Positions 36,019 through 45,392 of a DNA stretch of 64,000 nucleotides are shown here, in pieces. A program made the position numbers and the translations under genes. Every line of letters starts with the position of its first letter. The first letter of the stretch is position 1. Origin of the DNA: Dechloromonas hankyongensis (GTDB taxonomy: Bacteria; Pseudomonadota; Gammaproteobacteria; Burkholderiales; Rhodocyclaceae). The notes under the pieces were generated by a model, which had not been told where the DNA came from, did not search any database, and saw only the letters and a list, made by a program, of their open reading frames with translations. The stretch lies in the NCBI RefSeq assembly GCF_022012295.1, contig NZ_JAKLTN010000002.1:1178001-1242000 (forward strand), in the 5' to 3' direction.

Positions 36019-39000
36019 TCATAAGGCTTGGGCCATCAGCGAGGCGTTACCGCCGGCCGCCGTCGTATTCACCGTCAGAACCCGCTCGCACAGCAGGCGG
36101 TACAAGGCATAGCCGCCATCGGCCTGCGGCGTCAGCACCGGCACCAGCGCGCCGTCGCCGGCGGCCAGGCGTTGGTGGAGCAAGCGGCCCAGCAAGGGAT
36201 CGCCGGCGTGCAAGACCGCAGCGCAGAGGCCGACTGCGGCCCATGGCCGGCGAGGCCAGGCGGCACTCCGGGAGACCGGCAAGGTGGTCAGTAAATCGCT
36301 GACCGCCACCTGGTAGGTGCACAGCTCCGGGGTGGCATCAGCCGGATCGAGCACAACCGGCGTGTTGCCGGTCGCCAGTACGGCGGCAATCTGGCGCAGC
36401 AGGCCGGCTTCGTCGTTGGCCAGACAGAACACCTCGCCGCGCGGCCAAAAATCCAGCCGGTTGCATTCGCCGGTCGGCCCGGGCAAATCGGCCCAACAGC
36501 CCAGCGGGGCCAGCCCGGCATAGGCCTCACACAGCTCCAGCAGATCGAGTCGGTCCGCCTGCCGAGCCCAGGCGGCGAAATCGGCCAGGGCGGCCAGCCG
36601 GGCATCGGCCGGATCACGGATCAGTCCCAAAGTCACGGGATCCGGATTGCCGGTGGCCAGCAGGCGCGGCAGGTAGAACGGCCCGCCGGCCTTGGGCCCG
36701 GTGCCGGACAGGCCTTCGCCACCAAAGGGCTGCACCCCGACAACGGCCCCGACCATGTTGCGGTTGATATAGCGGTTGCCGGCCCGGATGCGCCCGGTCA
36801 CCGCTGCGATGCTTTCATCGATGCGGCTGTGCATGCCGAAGGTCAGGCCATACCCGGTGGCATTGATGGCATCGACGACAGCCAGCGTGTCGCGGGCGGC
36901 GAAGCGCAGGACATGGACGACCGGACCAAATACCTCGCGCTGCAGTCGGTCGACACTATCGATTTCGATCAGCGTCGGCGGCATGAAGCAGCCATGTGCG
37001 CAGGCGGGTGGCAGCGCCACCTGATGGACCCGCTGCCCGGCCTGGCGCATGGCGGCGATATGCGCCCGCAACCCGGCCAGCGCCGACTCGTCGATGACCG
37101 GCCCGACATCAGTGGCCAGTTCGCCCGGGTCGCCCAGCCGCAATTCGTCCATCGCGGCCTGCAGCATGCCGATCAGGCAGTCGGCGATGTCCTCCTGAAC
37201 GCACAGCACGCGCAGCGCCGAGCAACGCTGGCCGGCGCTGTCGAAGCCGGAGACGATGACATCCTGCACGGCCTGTTCGATCTGGGCCGACGAATCGACG
37301 ATCATCGCATTCTGGCCGCCGGTCTCGGCAATCAAGCGGGTTTCCGGCGCATGGACCGGGCGCTGGGCCAGGCTGCGGTTGATGATGCGCGCCACCTCGG
37401 TCGATCCGGTGAAGATCACGCCTTGCACACGGTGGTCGCCGGTCAGCCGGGCACCGACAATTTCGCCCGCGCCGGGCAGCAGTTGCAGGGCCGGTGCCGG
37501 TATCCCCGCCGCCCGCATCAGGCGCACGGTGTGGGCGGCGATCAGCGGCGTCTGCTCCGCCGGCTTGGCGAGCACCGGCGAACCGGCGGCCAGGGCGGCC
37601 ACCACTTCGCCGACGAAGATGGCCAGCGGGAAATTCCACGGGCTGATGCACACCACGACGCCCGGCACGCCGGCGGCGGGGGCCAGCGTCTCGATCTGCG
37701 CCGCGTAATAGCGGCAGAAGTCGACCGCCTCGCGGATTTCGGCGATGGCGCTGCCCCAGGTCTTGCCGGCTTCCCGGATGCACAGACTGATCAACTCGCT
37801 GTGTGCCGCTTCGAAACAGTCGGCACAAGCCCGCAGCAGGCGGGCCCGTTCGCCGGCGCCGACCGCGGCCCAAACTGGGGCGAATGCACTGGCCGAGGCC
37901 AGCGCGGCCTCGATTTCGGGCGCCGTGGCGGCATGCACCAGCCCGACCACGTCGTCGCACTGTGCCGGGTTGCCGATGGCCGTGCCGGCATCCCCCTCGC
38001 CTTCCCCACCGGCCAGCAGGGGCCTGGCTTTCCAGCCGCGTGTCGCGAGCCGGGCAAGGTCGGCCGTCAGCCGTTCGATGCCCGCATCGTCGCTCAGGTC
38101 GATGCCGCTTGAATTGCGCCGCGCCGCCCCGTACAGATCGGCCGGCAAGGGTATGGCCGGATGCGGCGCCCCGCCCCAGCGGTCGACCGCAAGCAGCGGC
38201 GAGGCGACCAGTTCGTCGATACTCACCTTCTCGTCGATGACGCGATTGACGAACGACGTATTGGCGCCGTTTTCGAGCAGGCGGCGCACGAGGTAAGGCA
38301 GCAGGGTCTCGTGCCGGCCGACCGGGGCATAGATGCGGCAGCGCAGATTGTCGCCCTGGCCGACGACATTGCCGTAGAGCGCCTCGCCCATGCCGTGCAG
38401 GCACTGGAATTCGTAATCCGTCACGCCGCGGTCGCCGGCCATGCGTTCGACGCAGGCCAGGGTATGCGCGTTATGGGTGGCGAACTGGGGATAGATCACG
38501 TCGGCAACGGCAAGCAGCCGGGCGGCGCAGACCAGGTAGGACAGATCGGTGTGCGCCTTGCGGGTGAAGACCGGATACCCGGCCAGCCCGTCGACCTGGG
38601 CGCGCTTGATTTCACTGTCCCAGTAGGCCCCCTTGACCAGGCGGATCATCATGCGGCGCTCGGCCAGGCGGGCGATTTCGGCCAGATGATCGATGACCGG
38701 CAGCGCCCGCTTCTGGTAGGCCTGGACGACGACGCCCAGCCCCTCCCAGCCGGCCAGCGCCGGTTCGAAGGCCAGACGCTCGACCAGTTCCAGCGACAGC
38801 GAAAGGCGGTCCGCCTCCTCGGCATCGATGTTGAAGCCGATCCGGTAATCTGCAGCGAGCGCCGCCAGTGCCAGCAGCCGCGGATACAGCTCGTCCATCA
38901 CCCGCTGGCGCTGGGCGCGGCAAAAGCGCGGATGCAGCGCCGACAGCTTGACCGAAATGCCGTCGCCGCCGACCACGCCACGAGGGTTCGCCTGGCCGAT

Positions 39001-39690
39001 GGCGTGGATCGCCGCCGCATAGGCCTCGCCATAGCGTTCAGCATCGCGCGCTGTCAGGGCCGCCTCGCCGAGCATGTCGAAGGAGTGGGTGAAACCGCGG
39101 GCAGCATTGCTGCGACTGCGTTCCAGCGCCTGTTCGATGCTCTCGCCCATGACGAACTGCTGGCCGAGCGCGGTCATCGCGAATTCGACGCCGCGCCGGA
39201 TCAGCGGCTCGCCGCCCCGGGCGATCAGTCGGGACAGGGCGCTGCCCAGCGTATCTTCACGGTGCGTCGCGACCAGGCTGCCGGTGATCATCAAGCCCCA
39301 GGCCGCGGCATTAACGAACAGGGAGCCGCTGTGCCCGACATGAGCCCGCCAGTCGCCCCGGCTGATCTTGTCGCGGATCAGGCGATCCATGGTTTCACTG
39401 TCCGGAATGCGCAGCAGGGCCTCGGCCAGGCACATCAGCGCAATGCCTTCCTGGCTGGACAGCGAAAATTCGTGCATCAGGTGATCGACGCCGCTGGCGC
39501 TCCTGCGCTGGGCGCGGACGGCCTTGACCAGGCCCTCGGCACGCCGGGCGACGGCCGCTTCGCCGACCGACAGCGCCCGGTAGGCTTGCGCCAGGGCGGC
39601 GACAACGGCCTGTTCGTCGCTGCGGCAATGCCGGGCGATCTCGGCGCGGTGCGCAGCAAGACGAAGCACGGTATGGCGCTCGGCGGACAT
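36019..39690 (-). CDS. putA: Bifunctional proline dehydrogenase / P5C dehydrogenase PutA
   Basis: A 1223-residue PutA that oxidises proline to glutamate via P5C. The proline dehydrogenase barrel (about residues 60-500; GDGISVKLSALHPRF, RLVKGAYWDSEIKRAQ) is followed by the aldehyde dehydrogenase module (CISPWNFPLAIF, ETGGQNAMIV, catalytic Cys in SAGQRCSALRV) and the C-terminal extension ending TTAAGGNASLMAQAL. The N-terminal ribbon-helix-helix DNA-binding domain of trifunctional PutA is absent, consistent with a separate regulator. The start at 39690 has GAAAGAG upstream; the frame is open to 39720. It is the last gene of the arginase/cyclodeaminase operon. Confidence 0.93.
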   Translation of the reverse strand: MSAERHTVLRLAAHRAEIARHCRSDEQAVVAALAQAYRALSVGEAAVARRAEGLVKAVRAQRRSASGVDHLMHEFSLSSQEGIALMCLAEALLRIPDSETMDRLIRDKISRGDWRAHVGHSGSLFVNAAAWGLMITGSLVATHREDTLGSALSRLIARGGEPLIRRGVEFAMTALGQQFVMGESIEQALERSRSNAARGFTHSFDMLGEAALTARDAERYGEAYAAAIHAIGQANPRGVVGGDGISVKLSALHPRFCRAQRQRVMDELYPRLLALAALAADYRIGFNIDAEEADRLSLSLELVERLAFEPALAGWEGLGVVVQAYQKRALPVIDHLAEIARLAERRMMIRLVKGAYWDSEIKRAQVDGLAGYPVFTRKAHTDLSYLVCAARLLAVADVIYPQFATHNAHTLACVERMAGDRGVTDYEFQCLHGMGEALYGNVVGQGDNLRCRIYAPVGRHETLLPYLVRRLLENGANTSFVNRVIDEKVSIDELVASPLLAVDRWGGAPHPAIPLPADLYGAARRNSSGIDLSDDAGIERLTADLARLATRGWKARPLLAGGEGEGDAGTAIGNPAQCDDVVGLVHAATAPEIEAALASASAFAPVWAAVGAGERARLLRACADCFEAAHSELISLCIREAGKTWGSAIAEIREAVDFCRYYAAQIETLAPAAGVPGVVVCISPWNFPLAIFVGEVVAALAAGSPVLAKPAEQTPLIAAHTVRLMRAAGIPAPALQLLPGAGEIVGARLTGDHRVQGVIFTGSTEVARIINRSLAQRPVHAPETRLIAETGGQNAMIVDSSAQIEQAVQDVIVSGFDSAGQRCSALRVLCVQEDIADCLIGMLQAAMDELRLGDPGELATDVGPVIDESALAGLRAHIAAMRQAGQRVHQVALPPACAHGCFMPPTLIEIDSVDRLQREVFGPVVHVLRFAARDTLAVVDAINATGYGLTFGMHSRIDESIAAVTGRIRAGNRYINRNMVGAVVGVQPFGGEGLSGTGPKAGGPFYLPRLLATGNPDPVTLGLIRDPADARLAALADFAAWARQADRLDLLELCEAYAGLAPLGCWADLPGPTGECNRLDFWPRGEVFCLANDEAGLLRQIAAVLATGNTPVVLDPADATPELCTYQVAVSDLLTTLPVSRSAAWPRRPWAAVGLCAAVLHAGDPLLGRLLHQRLAAGDGALVPVLTPQADGGYALYRLLCERVLTVNTTAAGGNASLMAQAL

Positions 39691-39731
39691 GGCTGGCTCT
39701 TTCGCAATGGCGGCCGGCATGCCGACCGCGT

Positions 39732-40658
39732 TCAGGATTGGTACAGGCGCAACAGGGTGCTCTTGCCAAACAGGCTTTCGACCAGGTCGACAGCCAGTTC
39801 AGCCGTCATGTTCCGATGATCGAGCGCCGGATTGAGTTCCATGATATCAAGCGAGCCGAGGCGGCCGGTATCGGCAATCATTTCCATGCACAACTGCGCT
39901 TCGCGATAGGTCGGTCCGCCACGCACCGTCGTACCGACGCCGGGGGCGATTTCGGGGTCGAGGAAATCGACGTCGAGGCTGACATGCAGGTGAGTGTCCT
40001 CATCGACCCCGTCGAGCGCCATTTCCAGCGTGCGCCGCATGCCCACCTCGTCGATGTAGCGCATGTCGAACACTTCGACGCCCTGTTCGAGCAGGAAGCG
40101 TTTTTCGCCCTCGTCGACGCTGCGGATGCCAATCAGGCGTATGTCGGCCGGGCTGATCACCGGCGTCCGGCCACCGATGCCGGTCAATTCCGCCGGACCA
40201 TGCCCGCACAGGCAGGCTACCGGCATGCCGTGGATATTGCCGCTCGGCGTGATGGCCGAGGTGTTGAAATCGGCATGCGCATCGAGCCACAGGATGCGCA
40301 GCTTGTGCCCGCGTTCCCGGCAATGGCGGGCGACGGCGCTGATCGAGCCGATGGCCAGGCAATGGTCGCCGCCGACCATCAAGGGCAGGCTCCCCTTTTC
40401 CAACTCGGCAAAGATCGCGTCGTGCAGCGTCCGGTTCCACGCCGCCACTTCGTCCAGGTGGCGAAAGCCGTCGACCGGCCCGCGCTGCGGATTCAGCGGC
40501 CCGGTCACATTGCCCCAATCGCTGACCGGACAGCCGTAACGGGCGATCGCTTCGACGATGCCGGCGACGCGCAGCGCCTCGGGGCCCATACGGGCACCGA
40601 TGGCGCTGGCGCCGATATCGGTCGGGACGCCGATGATGCTGACCGGTCGCATGTTCAT
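39732..40658 (-). CDS. rocF: Arginase
   Basis: A 308-residue ureohydrolase that splits arginine into ornithine and urea. Binuclear Mn ligands are visible in MVGGDHCLAIG, WLDAHADFNT and VSLDVDFLDPEIAPG. The start at 40658 is set by GGAGAAAGG; a second ATG lies two codons later. It is placed between ornithine cyclodeaminase and putA, so ornithine would pass to proline and then glutamate. Arginase rather than agmatinase is favoured by the GVPTDIGA start and the operon context. Confidence 0.92.
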   Translation of the reverse strand: MNMRPVSIIGVPTDIGASAIGARMGPEALRVAGIVEAIARYGCPVSDWGNVTGPLNPQRGPVDGFRHLDEVAAWNRTLHDAIFAELEKGSLPLMVGGDHCLAIGSISAVARHCRERGHKLRILWLDAHADFNTSAITPSGNIHGMPVACLCGHGPAELTGIGGRTPVISPADIRLIGIRSVDEGEKRFLLEQGVEVFDMRYIDEVGMRRTLEMALDGVDEDTHLHVSLDVDFLDPEIAPGVGTTVRGGPTYREAQLCMEMIADTGRLGSLDIMELNPALDHRNMTAELAVDLVESLFGKSTLLRLYQS

Positions 40659-40677
40659 TCCTTTCTCCAATGCAGCA

Positions 40678-41778
40678 TCAGGCAGCAACGGGAACGCCGC
40701 TGTCCTCGGCCGGCGCGGAGGCGCTTCCCCGAACCGCCTGCCCTTCCCCGGCGATCAGGCCAAACAGGTTCTTCGGGTCGGGCAAATCCGGGATCAACGC
40801 AATCTCCTCGTCCACACCCAATTCAATAGCCAAATCGCGCATGAAACGCAAGGCCGAATAGTCCTCCAGCGCGAAGCCGACCGAATCGAAAATGGTCACC
40901 TCGTCGGCGGCGCTGCGCCCGCCCAGCTGCCCGGTCAGCACTTGCCACAATTCAGTCACGGCAAAGTCCGCCGGCATCTGCTGCAGTTCGCCCTCAATGC
41001 GCGTCTGCGCTTCATATTCGACGAAGACCTTGCCCATTTCAAGCACGCCGCGATGCAACTCGGTCTTGCCCGGGCAATCGCCGCCGATGGCGTTGAGGTG
41101 CATGCCCGGCTCCACCATGTCCGGCGTCAGGATGGTCGCATTGGTCTTGTCGGCGGTCGCCGTGGTCACGATATCGCAGCCGCGCACGGCCTCCCGCGTG
41201 CTGGCGAAATGATGAGCGACCAAGCCCAGACGGATCAGGTTGTGCTGCAGTTTGGCGGTCGCCGCCGGATCGGTGTCGAACAGGTGAAACTCGTCGATGC
41301 CGAGCAGGCGGTTGAAGGCCACAGCCTGAAACTCGCTCTGCGCGCCGTTGCCGATCAGCGCCATGCGCCGGCAGTTTGGCCGCGCCAGGGCGCGAGCGGC
41401 AACGGCCGACATGGCGGCGGTGCGCAAGGCGGTGGTCAGGGTCAGTTCGCTGACCAGCATCGGCATGCCGCTTTCCACGTCGGCCAGCACGCCGAAGGCC
41501 ATCACCGTCGACAGGCCGAGGCGGTGATTCTTCGGGTGGCCATTCACGTACTTGAAGGCATACAGGTCGTGATCGGAGATCGGCATCAGCTCGATCACCC
41601 CGTCGGCGGAATGGCTGGCCACCCGCGGCGTCTTGTCGAATTCCGGCCAGCGGCGGCAATCCTCCACCAGATAGGTGGCCAGGCGCTCCAGGCAGGCTGC
41701 CAAGCCCTGGTGCATGATCATCCGGGCAGCGCGCTCGGCGCTCAGGAAACGGGTACGCAGAGGTCTGTTGGCTGGCAT
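40678..41778 (-). CDS. Ornithine cyclodeaminase
   Basis: A 366-residue NAD-dependent enzyme of the ornithine cyclodeaminase/mu-crystallin family, converting ornithine to proline and ammonia. Conserved segments are YAFKYVNGHPKNHRLGL, the Rossmann NGAQSEFQAVAF (atypical for GxGxQ but consistent), TTATADKTNATIL and NAIGGDCPGKTELHRG, with the catalytic Asp in GGDCPGK. AAGGAG precedes the ATG at 41778. It is the first gene of the operon and is divergent from the Lrp-type regulator. Confidence 0.9.
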   Translation of the reverse strand: MPANRPLRTRFLSAERAARMIMHQGLAACLERLATYLVEDCRRWPEFDKTPRVASHSADGVIELMPISDHDLYAFKYVNGHPKNHRLGLSTVMAFGVLADVESGMPMLVSELTLTTALRTAAMSAVAARALARPNCRRMALIGNGAQSEFQAVAFNRLLGIDEFHLFDTDPAATAKLQHNLIRLGLVAHHFASTREAVRGCDIVTTATADKTNATILTPDMVEPGMHLNAIGGDCPGKTELHRGVLEMGKVFVEYEAQTRIEGELQQMPADFAVTELWQVLTGQLGGRSAADEVTIFDSVGFALEDYSALRFMRDLAIELGVDEEIALIPDLPDPKNLFGLIAGEGQAVRGSASAPAEDSGVPVAA

Positions 41779-41910
41779 GGTCGGCTCCTTGGTTATCGCA
41801 GACTCTTGCAACCATCATCTGTGAAATGCATGCCAGGCAAAATAGCAATCATTGCCTTATTTCGGCAGTTGATTGAACATAGTGACACATAATTTTGGCG
41901 ATTCGACAAA
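41779..41910. promoter_or_regulatory. Divergent control region of the arginine-degradation operon
   Basis: A 132-base AT-rich gap between divergently transcribed cyclodeaminase and Lrp/AsnC genes. It includes ATTGCCTTATTTCGGCAG and other AT tracts typical of Lrp-family binding sites. I could not assign promoter hexamers with confidence. Autoregulation and control of the operon by the adjacent regulator is an inference from gene order. Confidence 0.45.
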
Positions 41911-42342
41911 ATGGACACTCTGGACCGGCAACTCATCGGGCTGTTGCGCCAAAACGCCCGTACCAGCGTCGCCACGCTGGCCCACAAGCTGAAGGTGTCG
42001 CGCGGCACGGTAACCAACCGGATCGCCAAGCTGGAAAACGAAGGGGTGATCGTCGGCTACACCGTGCAACTGCGCCCCGATTCGCAACCGGCGGAAATCC
42101 GCGCCTGGATGAGCATCGTCGTCGCCGGCAACGAGACGCGCTCGGTCATCGCCAGCCTGCTCGGCGAACCCGGCGTCGCGGCGCTGCACGACACCAACGG
42201 CCATTGGGATCTGCTGGCCGAACTGCGCGCCGAGAACCTCAACGAATTGTCGGAAATACTGGAAAGAATCCGCCTGATCCGCAGCATTCAGACCTCGGAA
42301 ACCAGCATCCACCTCGCCACCTATCGTGGCGGCAGTATCTGA
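41911..42342 (+). CDS. Lrp/AsnC family transcriptional regulator
   Basis: A 143-residue regulator. It has an N-terminal winged helix-turn-helix (LDRQLIGLLRQNARTSVATLAHKLKVSRGTVTNRIAKLENEGVI in outline, residues 3-47) and a C-terminal RAM ligand-binding domain. Members typically bind an amino acid and switch catabolic genes. Its position divergent from the ornithine cyclodeaminase, arginase and putA operon suggests that arginine, ornithine or proline is the effector. Confidence 0.9.
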   Translation: MDTLDRQLIGLLRQNARTSVATLAHKLKVSRGTVTNRIAKLENEGVIVGYTVQLRPDSQPAEIRAWMSIVVAGNETRSVIASLLGEPGVAALHDTNGHWDLLAELRAENLNELSEILERIRLIRSIQTSETSIHLATYRGGSI

Positions 42343-42355
42343 GAAGCGGGCGGGA

Positions 42356-42670
42356 TCAGAGCGGCGGCAGGCCGCAGCGCTGGCGTGCCCGGTTGCAGGC
42401 CGCGTGTTCGGTATCGAATTCCCGACACGGCGACGGGCGGGCATCGTAGAGGGTGCAGCTCACCGCGACGCCGACCTCGCCGGCCAGCGCGATGCAGCGC
42501 GGCGCAGCGGCATCGGTTCCGGCCATGCGCACGATGCTGGCCGTCACCGGCACGGTCAGCTCCTGCGGCACGCCCGCCCCCCAAGCGAAGGCGCCGCCGG
42601 CCAGTTCGGCCGGATGGAAATCGACACGAAAACTGGCGCAGCAGGCGCCGCAGCTCTGGCAGACGCTCAT
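42356..42670 (-). CDS. YkgJ-type cysteine-cluster protein
   Basis: A 104-residue protein of the CxxCxxCC family (YkgJ). It opens with MSVCQSCGACCASFRV, and further Cys residues follow in PRCIAL, VSCTLYDARPSPCREF and AACNRARQRCGLPPL. The cluster probably binds zinc or an Fe-S cluster; function unknown. Its ATG overlaps the stop of the trmB-like gene (ATGA), so the two are translationally coupled. Confidence 0.8.
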   Translation of the reverse strand: MSVCQSCGACCASFRVDFHPAELAGGAFAWGAGVPQELTVPVTASIVRMAGTDAAAPRCIALAGEVGVAVSCTLYDARPSPCREFDTEHAACNRARQRCGLPPL

Positions 42671-43332
42671 CGCAAATCCACCCGGCAGCGCCACAGTTCA
42701 TGGCCCGAGGCCAGGTATTTCTTTTCGAAGGGCGTGATCGGATCGTCCGTCTGCCACGGCTCGGCGTGTACCGGCTGGCCGCTCAACAAGGTCAGTGCCT
42801 GCGCCATTTCCTCGATGTAGATGCGCCAGTTGCTGCGGCATTCCAGCTCGCCGCCCAGCTCCCGCCACACCGGAAAAACGGCATGGCCGTGCCAGCGCCG
42901 GGCAAGATGGCCGATTTTGGGCCACGGATTGGGATACAGGTTGTAGTGGCGTGCCAGACGGACGCCGTTCTCGGCCAGCAGGCGCCAGAAATCGATCAGG
43001 TCGGCACGCACCAGAAGCGCGTTGGGCGGCAGTTCCATCGGCTTGCCGCGGCCGATGCGGTCGCTCGACTGATCGACCCCGAGGACGAAATGGTCGGGAA
43101 AGGACTCGGCGATACGTAAACTGCTCCAGCCAACTCCACAGCCAGCATCGAGAATCAGCGGCGCGGCCGGATTCCAGGCGTCGCGCGCCGCCATGGCCGT
43201 CGCAAACGCCTCGCGGTTGTAGTCGAGGATGGGCTTGCGGAACGGGTGGGCCAGATGGCGGCGGACCAGCCCGTCGAGATCGTCGTGCGGACCGGTCTGG
43301 GCGCTGCTGATGAAGCGGGAATTTCCTTCCAT
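42667..43332 (-). CDS. tRNA (guanine-N7-)-methyltransferase, TrmB-like
   Basis: A 221-residue SAM methyltransferase. The SAM motif LILDAGCGVGWSSLRIA, VLGVDQS and the TrmB-type motif NLYPNPWPKIGHLARRWHGH are visible. Canonical TrmB has a PDPWPKxRHxKRR sequence, so this is a divergent member. The start at 43332 has GGAAGG upstream and lies 10 bases after the dusC stop. m7G46 tRNA methylation is the likely role, consistent with its tRNA-modification neighbour. Confidence 0.75.
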   Translation of the reverse strand: MEGNSRFISSAQTGPHDDLDGLVRRHLAHPFRKPILDYNREAFATAMAARDAWNPAAPLILDAGCGVGWSSLRIAESFPDHFVLGVDQSSDRIGRGKPMELPPNALLVRADLIDFWRLLAENGVRLARHYNLYPNPWPKIGHLARRWHGHAVFPVWRELGGELECRSNWRIYIEEMAQALTLLSGQPVHAEPWQTDDPITPFEKKYLASGHELWRCRVDLR

Positions 43333-43342
43333 CAGCCTTCCA

Positions 43343-44314
43343 TCAGGCGGCGAGCGGCAGGATATCGTGCCCGGCATCGAGCACGCCGACCTCGATCAGC
43401 AGGCGGTCGATGTCCTCGGCGGCCTTGACCGGACGCAGGCGCTGATAGAGCGCCTCGGCCTGCGGATAGTGGCGACGCAGCAGCATCAGCCACTGCTTGA
43501 TCCGGCCGCCGGCATGCACCGGCAGGACCCGCTGGCGAACGCCCAGCCAGTAGGCGGCGACCGACGGCAGCAATTCCTCCCAGCCACCGGTTTCCTCGCC
43601 GCGCACCTTGCGCGGCAGCAGCGGATCGGCCAGCGCACCGCGGCCGAGCATGATGTCGGCGCAGCCCGATTCCTGCTGGCAGCGGCGGAAATCGTCCACC
43701 GTCCACACCTCGCCGTTGGCGATGATCGGGATATTGACCGCCGCCCGCACCCGGTCGATCTGCGCCCAGCGCGCCGGCGGCTTGTAGCCGTCGACCTTGG
43801 TCCGGCCATGGACGATCAGTTCGTCGGCGCCGCCGGCTTCGATGGCCTGGGCGCAATCGACGGCCAGGCTGCTATCGGCGATGCCGAGGCGCATCTTGGC
43901 GGTGAAGGGAATGTCGGCCGGCACCATCGCCCGCACCGCGCTAACGATGTCGTGCAGCAGTTCCGGCTCGCCGAGCAGGGCCGAACCGCCGCGATGGCGG
44001 AAAACCGTCGGTGCCGGGCAGCCGAAATTGATGTCCACGCCGGCCGGCCTATGCTTGACCAGGCGACGGGCGTTGGCCGCCATGAAATGCGGATCGGAGC
44101 CGAGCAGCTGGACGCGCATCGGCGTCCCGGCCTCGGTCCGGCTACCGTTGTGCAATTCCGGGCAGGTGCGCAGGAAGGTGCGATTGGGCAGCACGCTTTC
44201 GGTGACCCGGATGAATTCGCAGATGCCCCAGTCGTAGCCGCCGACGGCCGTCAGCACGTTCCGCATCAGCGGATCGGCGAGGCCTTCCATCGGGGCGAGA
44301 AGAATGCGGGACAT
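43343..44314 (-). CDS. dusC: tRNA-dihydrouridine(16) synthase DusC
   Basis: A 323-residue FMN TIM-barrel protein that reduces uridine 16 of tRNAs. It opens with LLAPMEGLADPLMR, and has GVDINFGCPAPTVFRHRGGSALL (catalytic Cys), AKMRLGI, IVHGRTKVDGY and IPIIANGEVW, the Dus core motifs. The EFIRVT segment and the length fit the DusC branch. It is first in an operon with the trmB-like and YkgJ-type genes. Confidence 0.9.
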   Translation of the reverse strand: MSRILLAPMEGLADPLMRNVLTAVGGYDWGICEFIRVTESVLPNRTFLRTCPELHNGSRTEAGTPMRVQLLGSDPHFMAANARRLVKHRPAGVDINFGCPAPTVFRHRGGSALLGEPELLHDIVSAVRAMVPADIPFTAKMRLGIADSSLAVDCAQAIEAGGADELIVHGRTKVDGYKPPARWAQIDRVRAAVNIPIIANGEVWTVDDFRRCQQESGCADIMLGRGALADPLLPRKVRGEETGGWEELLPSVAAYWLGVRQRVLPVHAGGRIKQWLMLLRRHYPQAEALYQRLRPVKAAEDIDRLLIEVGVLDAGHDILPLAA

Positions 44315-44364
44315 CGGCTTACTTTCGGCAAGGGCTTGAAAAGGCAGCGATTATAATCCACCCC

Positions 44365-44838
44365 ATGCTACGTATCGTTTTAGACACCAATGTGGTCCTC
44401 GATCTCTTTCACTGGGCCAATACCGACGCCGTGCCGATCATGGCCGCCCTCGAAGCCGGCCGCATCCAGTGCTTCGCCGACCAGCGCACCCTCGACGAAC
44501 TGCAGCGGGTGCTGACCTACCCGCAACTCAAGCTGACACCGGAAATGATCAGCGAGCGTTACGCCCGCTACAGCAGCCTGGTGCAGATGGTTCCCGACGG
44601 CGAAGCGCCGCCCCTGCCGCGCTGCAAGGACAAGGACGACCAGAAATTCCTCGAGCTTGCCGCCCGCTGCAACGCCGACGTGCTGGTCAGCAAGGACAAG
44701 GCCCTCCTCAAACTGCGTGGGCGGACGAAACTGTCGTTCCAGATCGTCGGCCCGGCTGCGGCATCGCGGCAACTGGCAGCCGACAGCGGCCCGGACACCG
44801 CGCCCGACGATCGCTCAGCCGTGCCGGCACTCGGTTAA
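44365..44838 (+). CDS. PIN-domain ribonuclease-like protein
   Basis: A 157-residue PIN-domain protein. It opens with IVLDTNVVLDLF, then the conserved acidic sites DELQRVL, CKDKDDQKFLELA and DVLVSKDKALL, giving the four-acid nuclease centre. It belongs to the COG1569-type group often annotated as putative toxins. No antitoxin-like ORF is adjacent, so a toxin role is not supported. TATAAT lies at 44352-44357, just before the ATG, which could mean a near-leaderless transcript. Confidence 0.8.
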   Translation: MLRIVLDTNVVLDLFHWANTDAVPIMAALEAGRIQCFADQRTLDELQRVLTYPQLKLTPEMISERYARYSSLVQMVPDGEAPPLPRCKDKDDQKFLELAARCNADVLVSKDKALLKLRGRTKLSFQIVGPAAASRQLAADSGPDTAPDDRSAVPALG

Positions 44839-44873
44839 ACTCGCCCCATCCACCCCATCCTTTGCCGCCTCCC

Positions 44874-45383
44874 ATGAAGCTCTTTTCCGCGCTCCTCGTC
44901 GCCACGCTGACCCTCATTACCCCGGCCCACGCCAAGACACCGGGCGAAGTCGATGTCGGCAGCGCCCTGCGCGACCTGCCGATGCAGGGGCTGAACGGGC
45001 CGTCCAAGAAGGTTTCGGATTTCAGGGGCAAGCCGCTGATCATCAACGTGTGGGCGAGCTGGTGCGGCCCCTGCCGGGCCGAGATGGGATCGCTCGATCG
45101 TCTGGCCAAGCGCTACGGCAAGCAATTCACCGTGATCGGCATTTCCACCGACGACTACCCGGAAAATGCCAAGAGCTTCCTGCAGAAATCCGGCACGGCG
45201 TTCCCGATGTTCATCGACGACAAGCCGTGGCCACTGGAAAACATGCTCGGCGCCAACCGCCTGCCGCTGACCGTGCTGATTGATGCCGACGGCAAGGTGC
45301 TCGGCAAATATTACGGCGCCCACGAGTGGGACAGCCGCGACGCTGTCGAGACCATCGCCAAGGTGTTGAAGCTCAAGCTGTAG
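44874..45383 (+). CDS. TlpA-like periplasmic thiol-disulfide oxidoreductase
   Basis: A 169-residue thioredoxin-fold protein with a signal peptide (MKLFSALLVATLTLITPAHA). The active-site motif WASWCGPCRAE, preceded by FRGKPLIINV, and the cis-Pro region NRLPLTVLIDADG are typical of TlpA/ResA proteins. It probably reduces periplasmic disulfides, for example in cytochrome c maturation; the partner is unknown. It starts 36 bases after the PIN gene. Confidence 0.88.
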   Translation: MKLFSALLVATLTLITPAHAKTPGEVDVGSALRDLPMQGLNGPSKKVSDFRGKPLIINVWASWCGPCRAEMGSLDRLAKRYGKQFTVIGISTDDYPENAKSFLQKSGTAFPMFIDDKPWPLENMLGANRLPLTVLIDADGKVLGKYYGAHEWDSRDAVETIAKVLKLKL

Positions 45384-45392
45384 GGCAGGCCT

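Noticed and set aside
38161-39819. 552-codon frame opposite putA
   Set aside because: Antisense shadow of putA with no motif.
44365-44838. PIN-domain gene as a toxin-antitoxin locus
   Set aside because: No antitoxin-sized ORF overlaps or adjoins it; neighbours are dusC and a TlpA-like gene.
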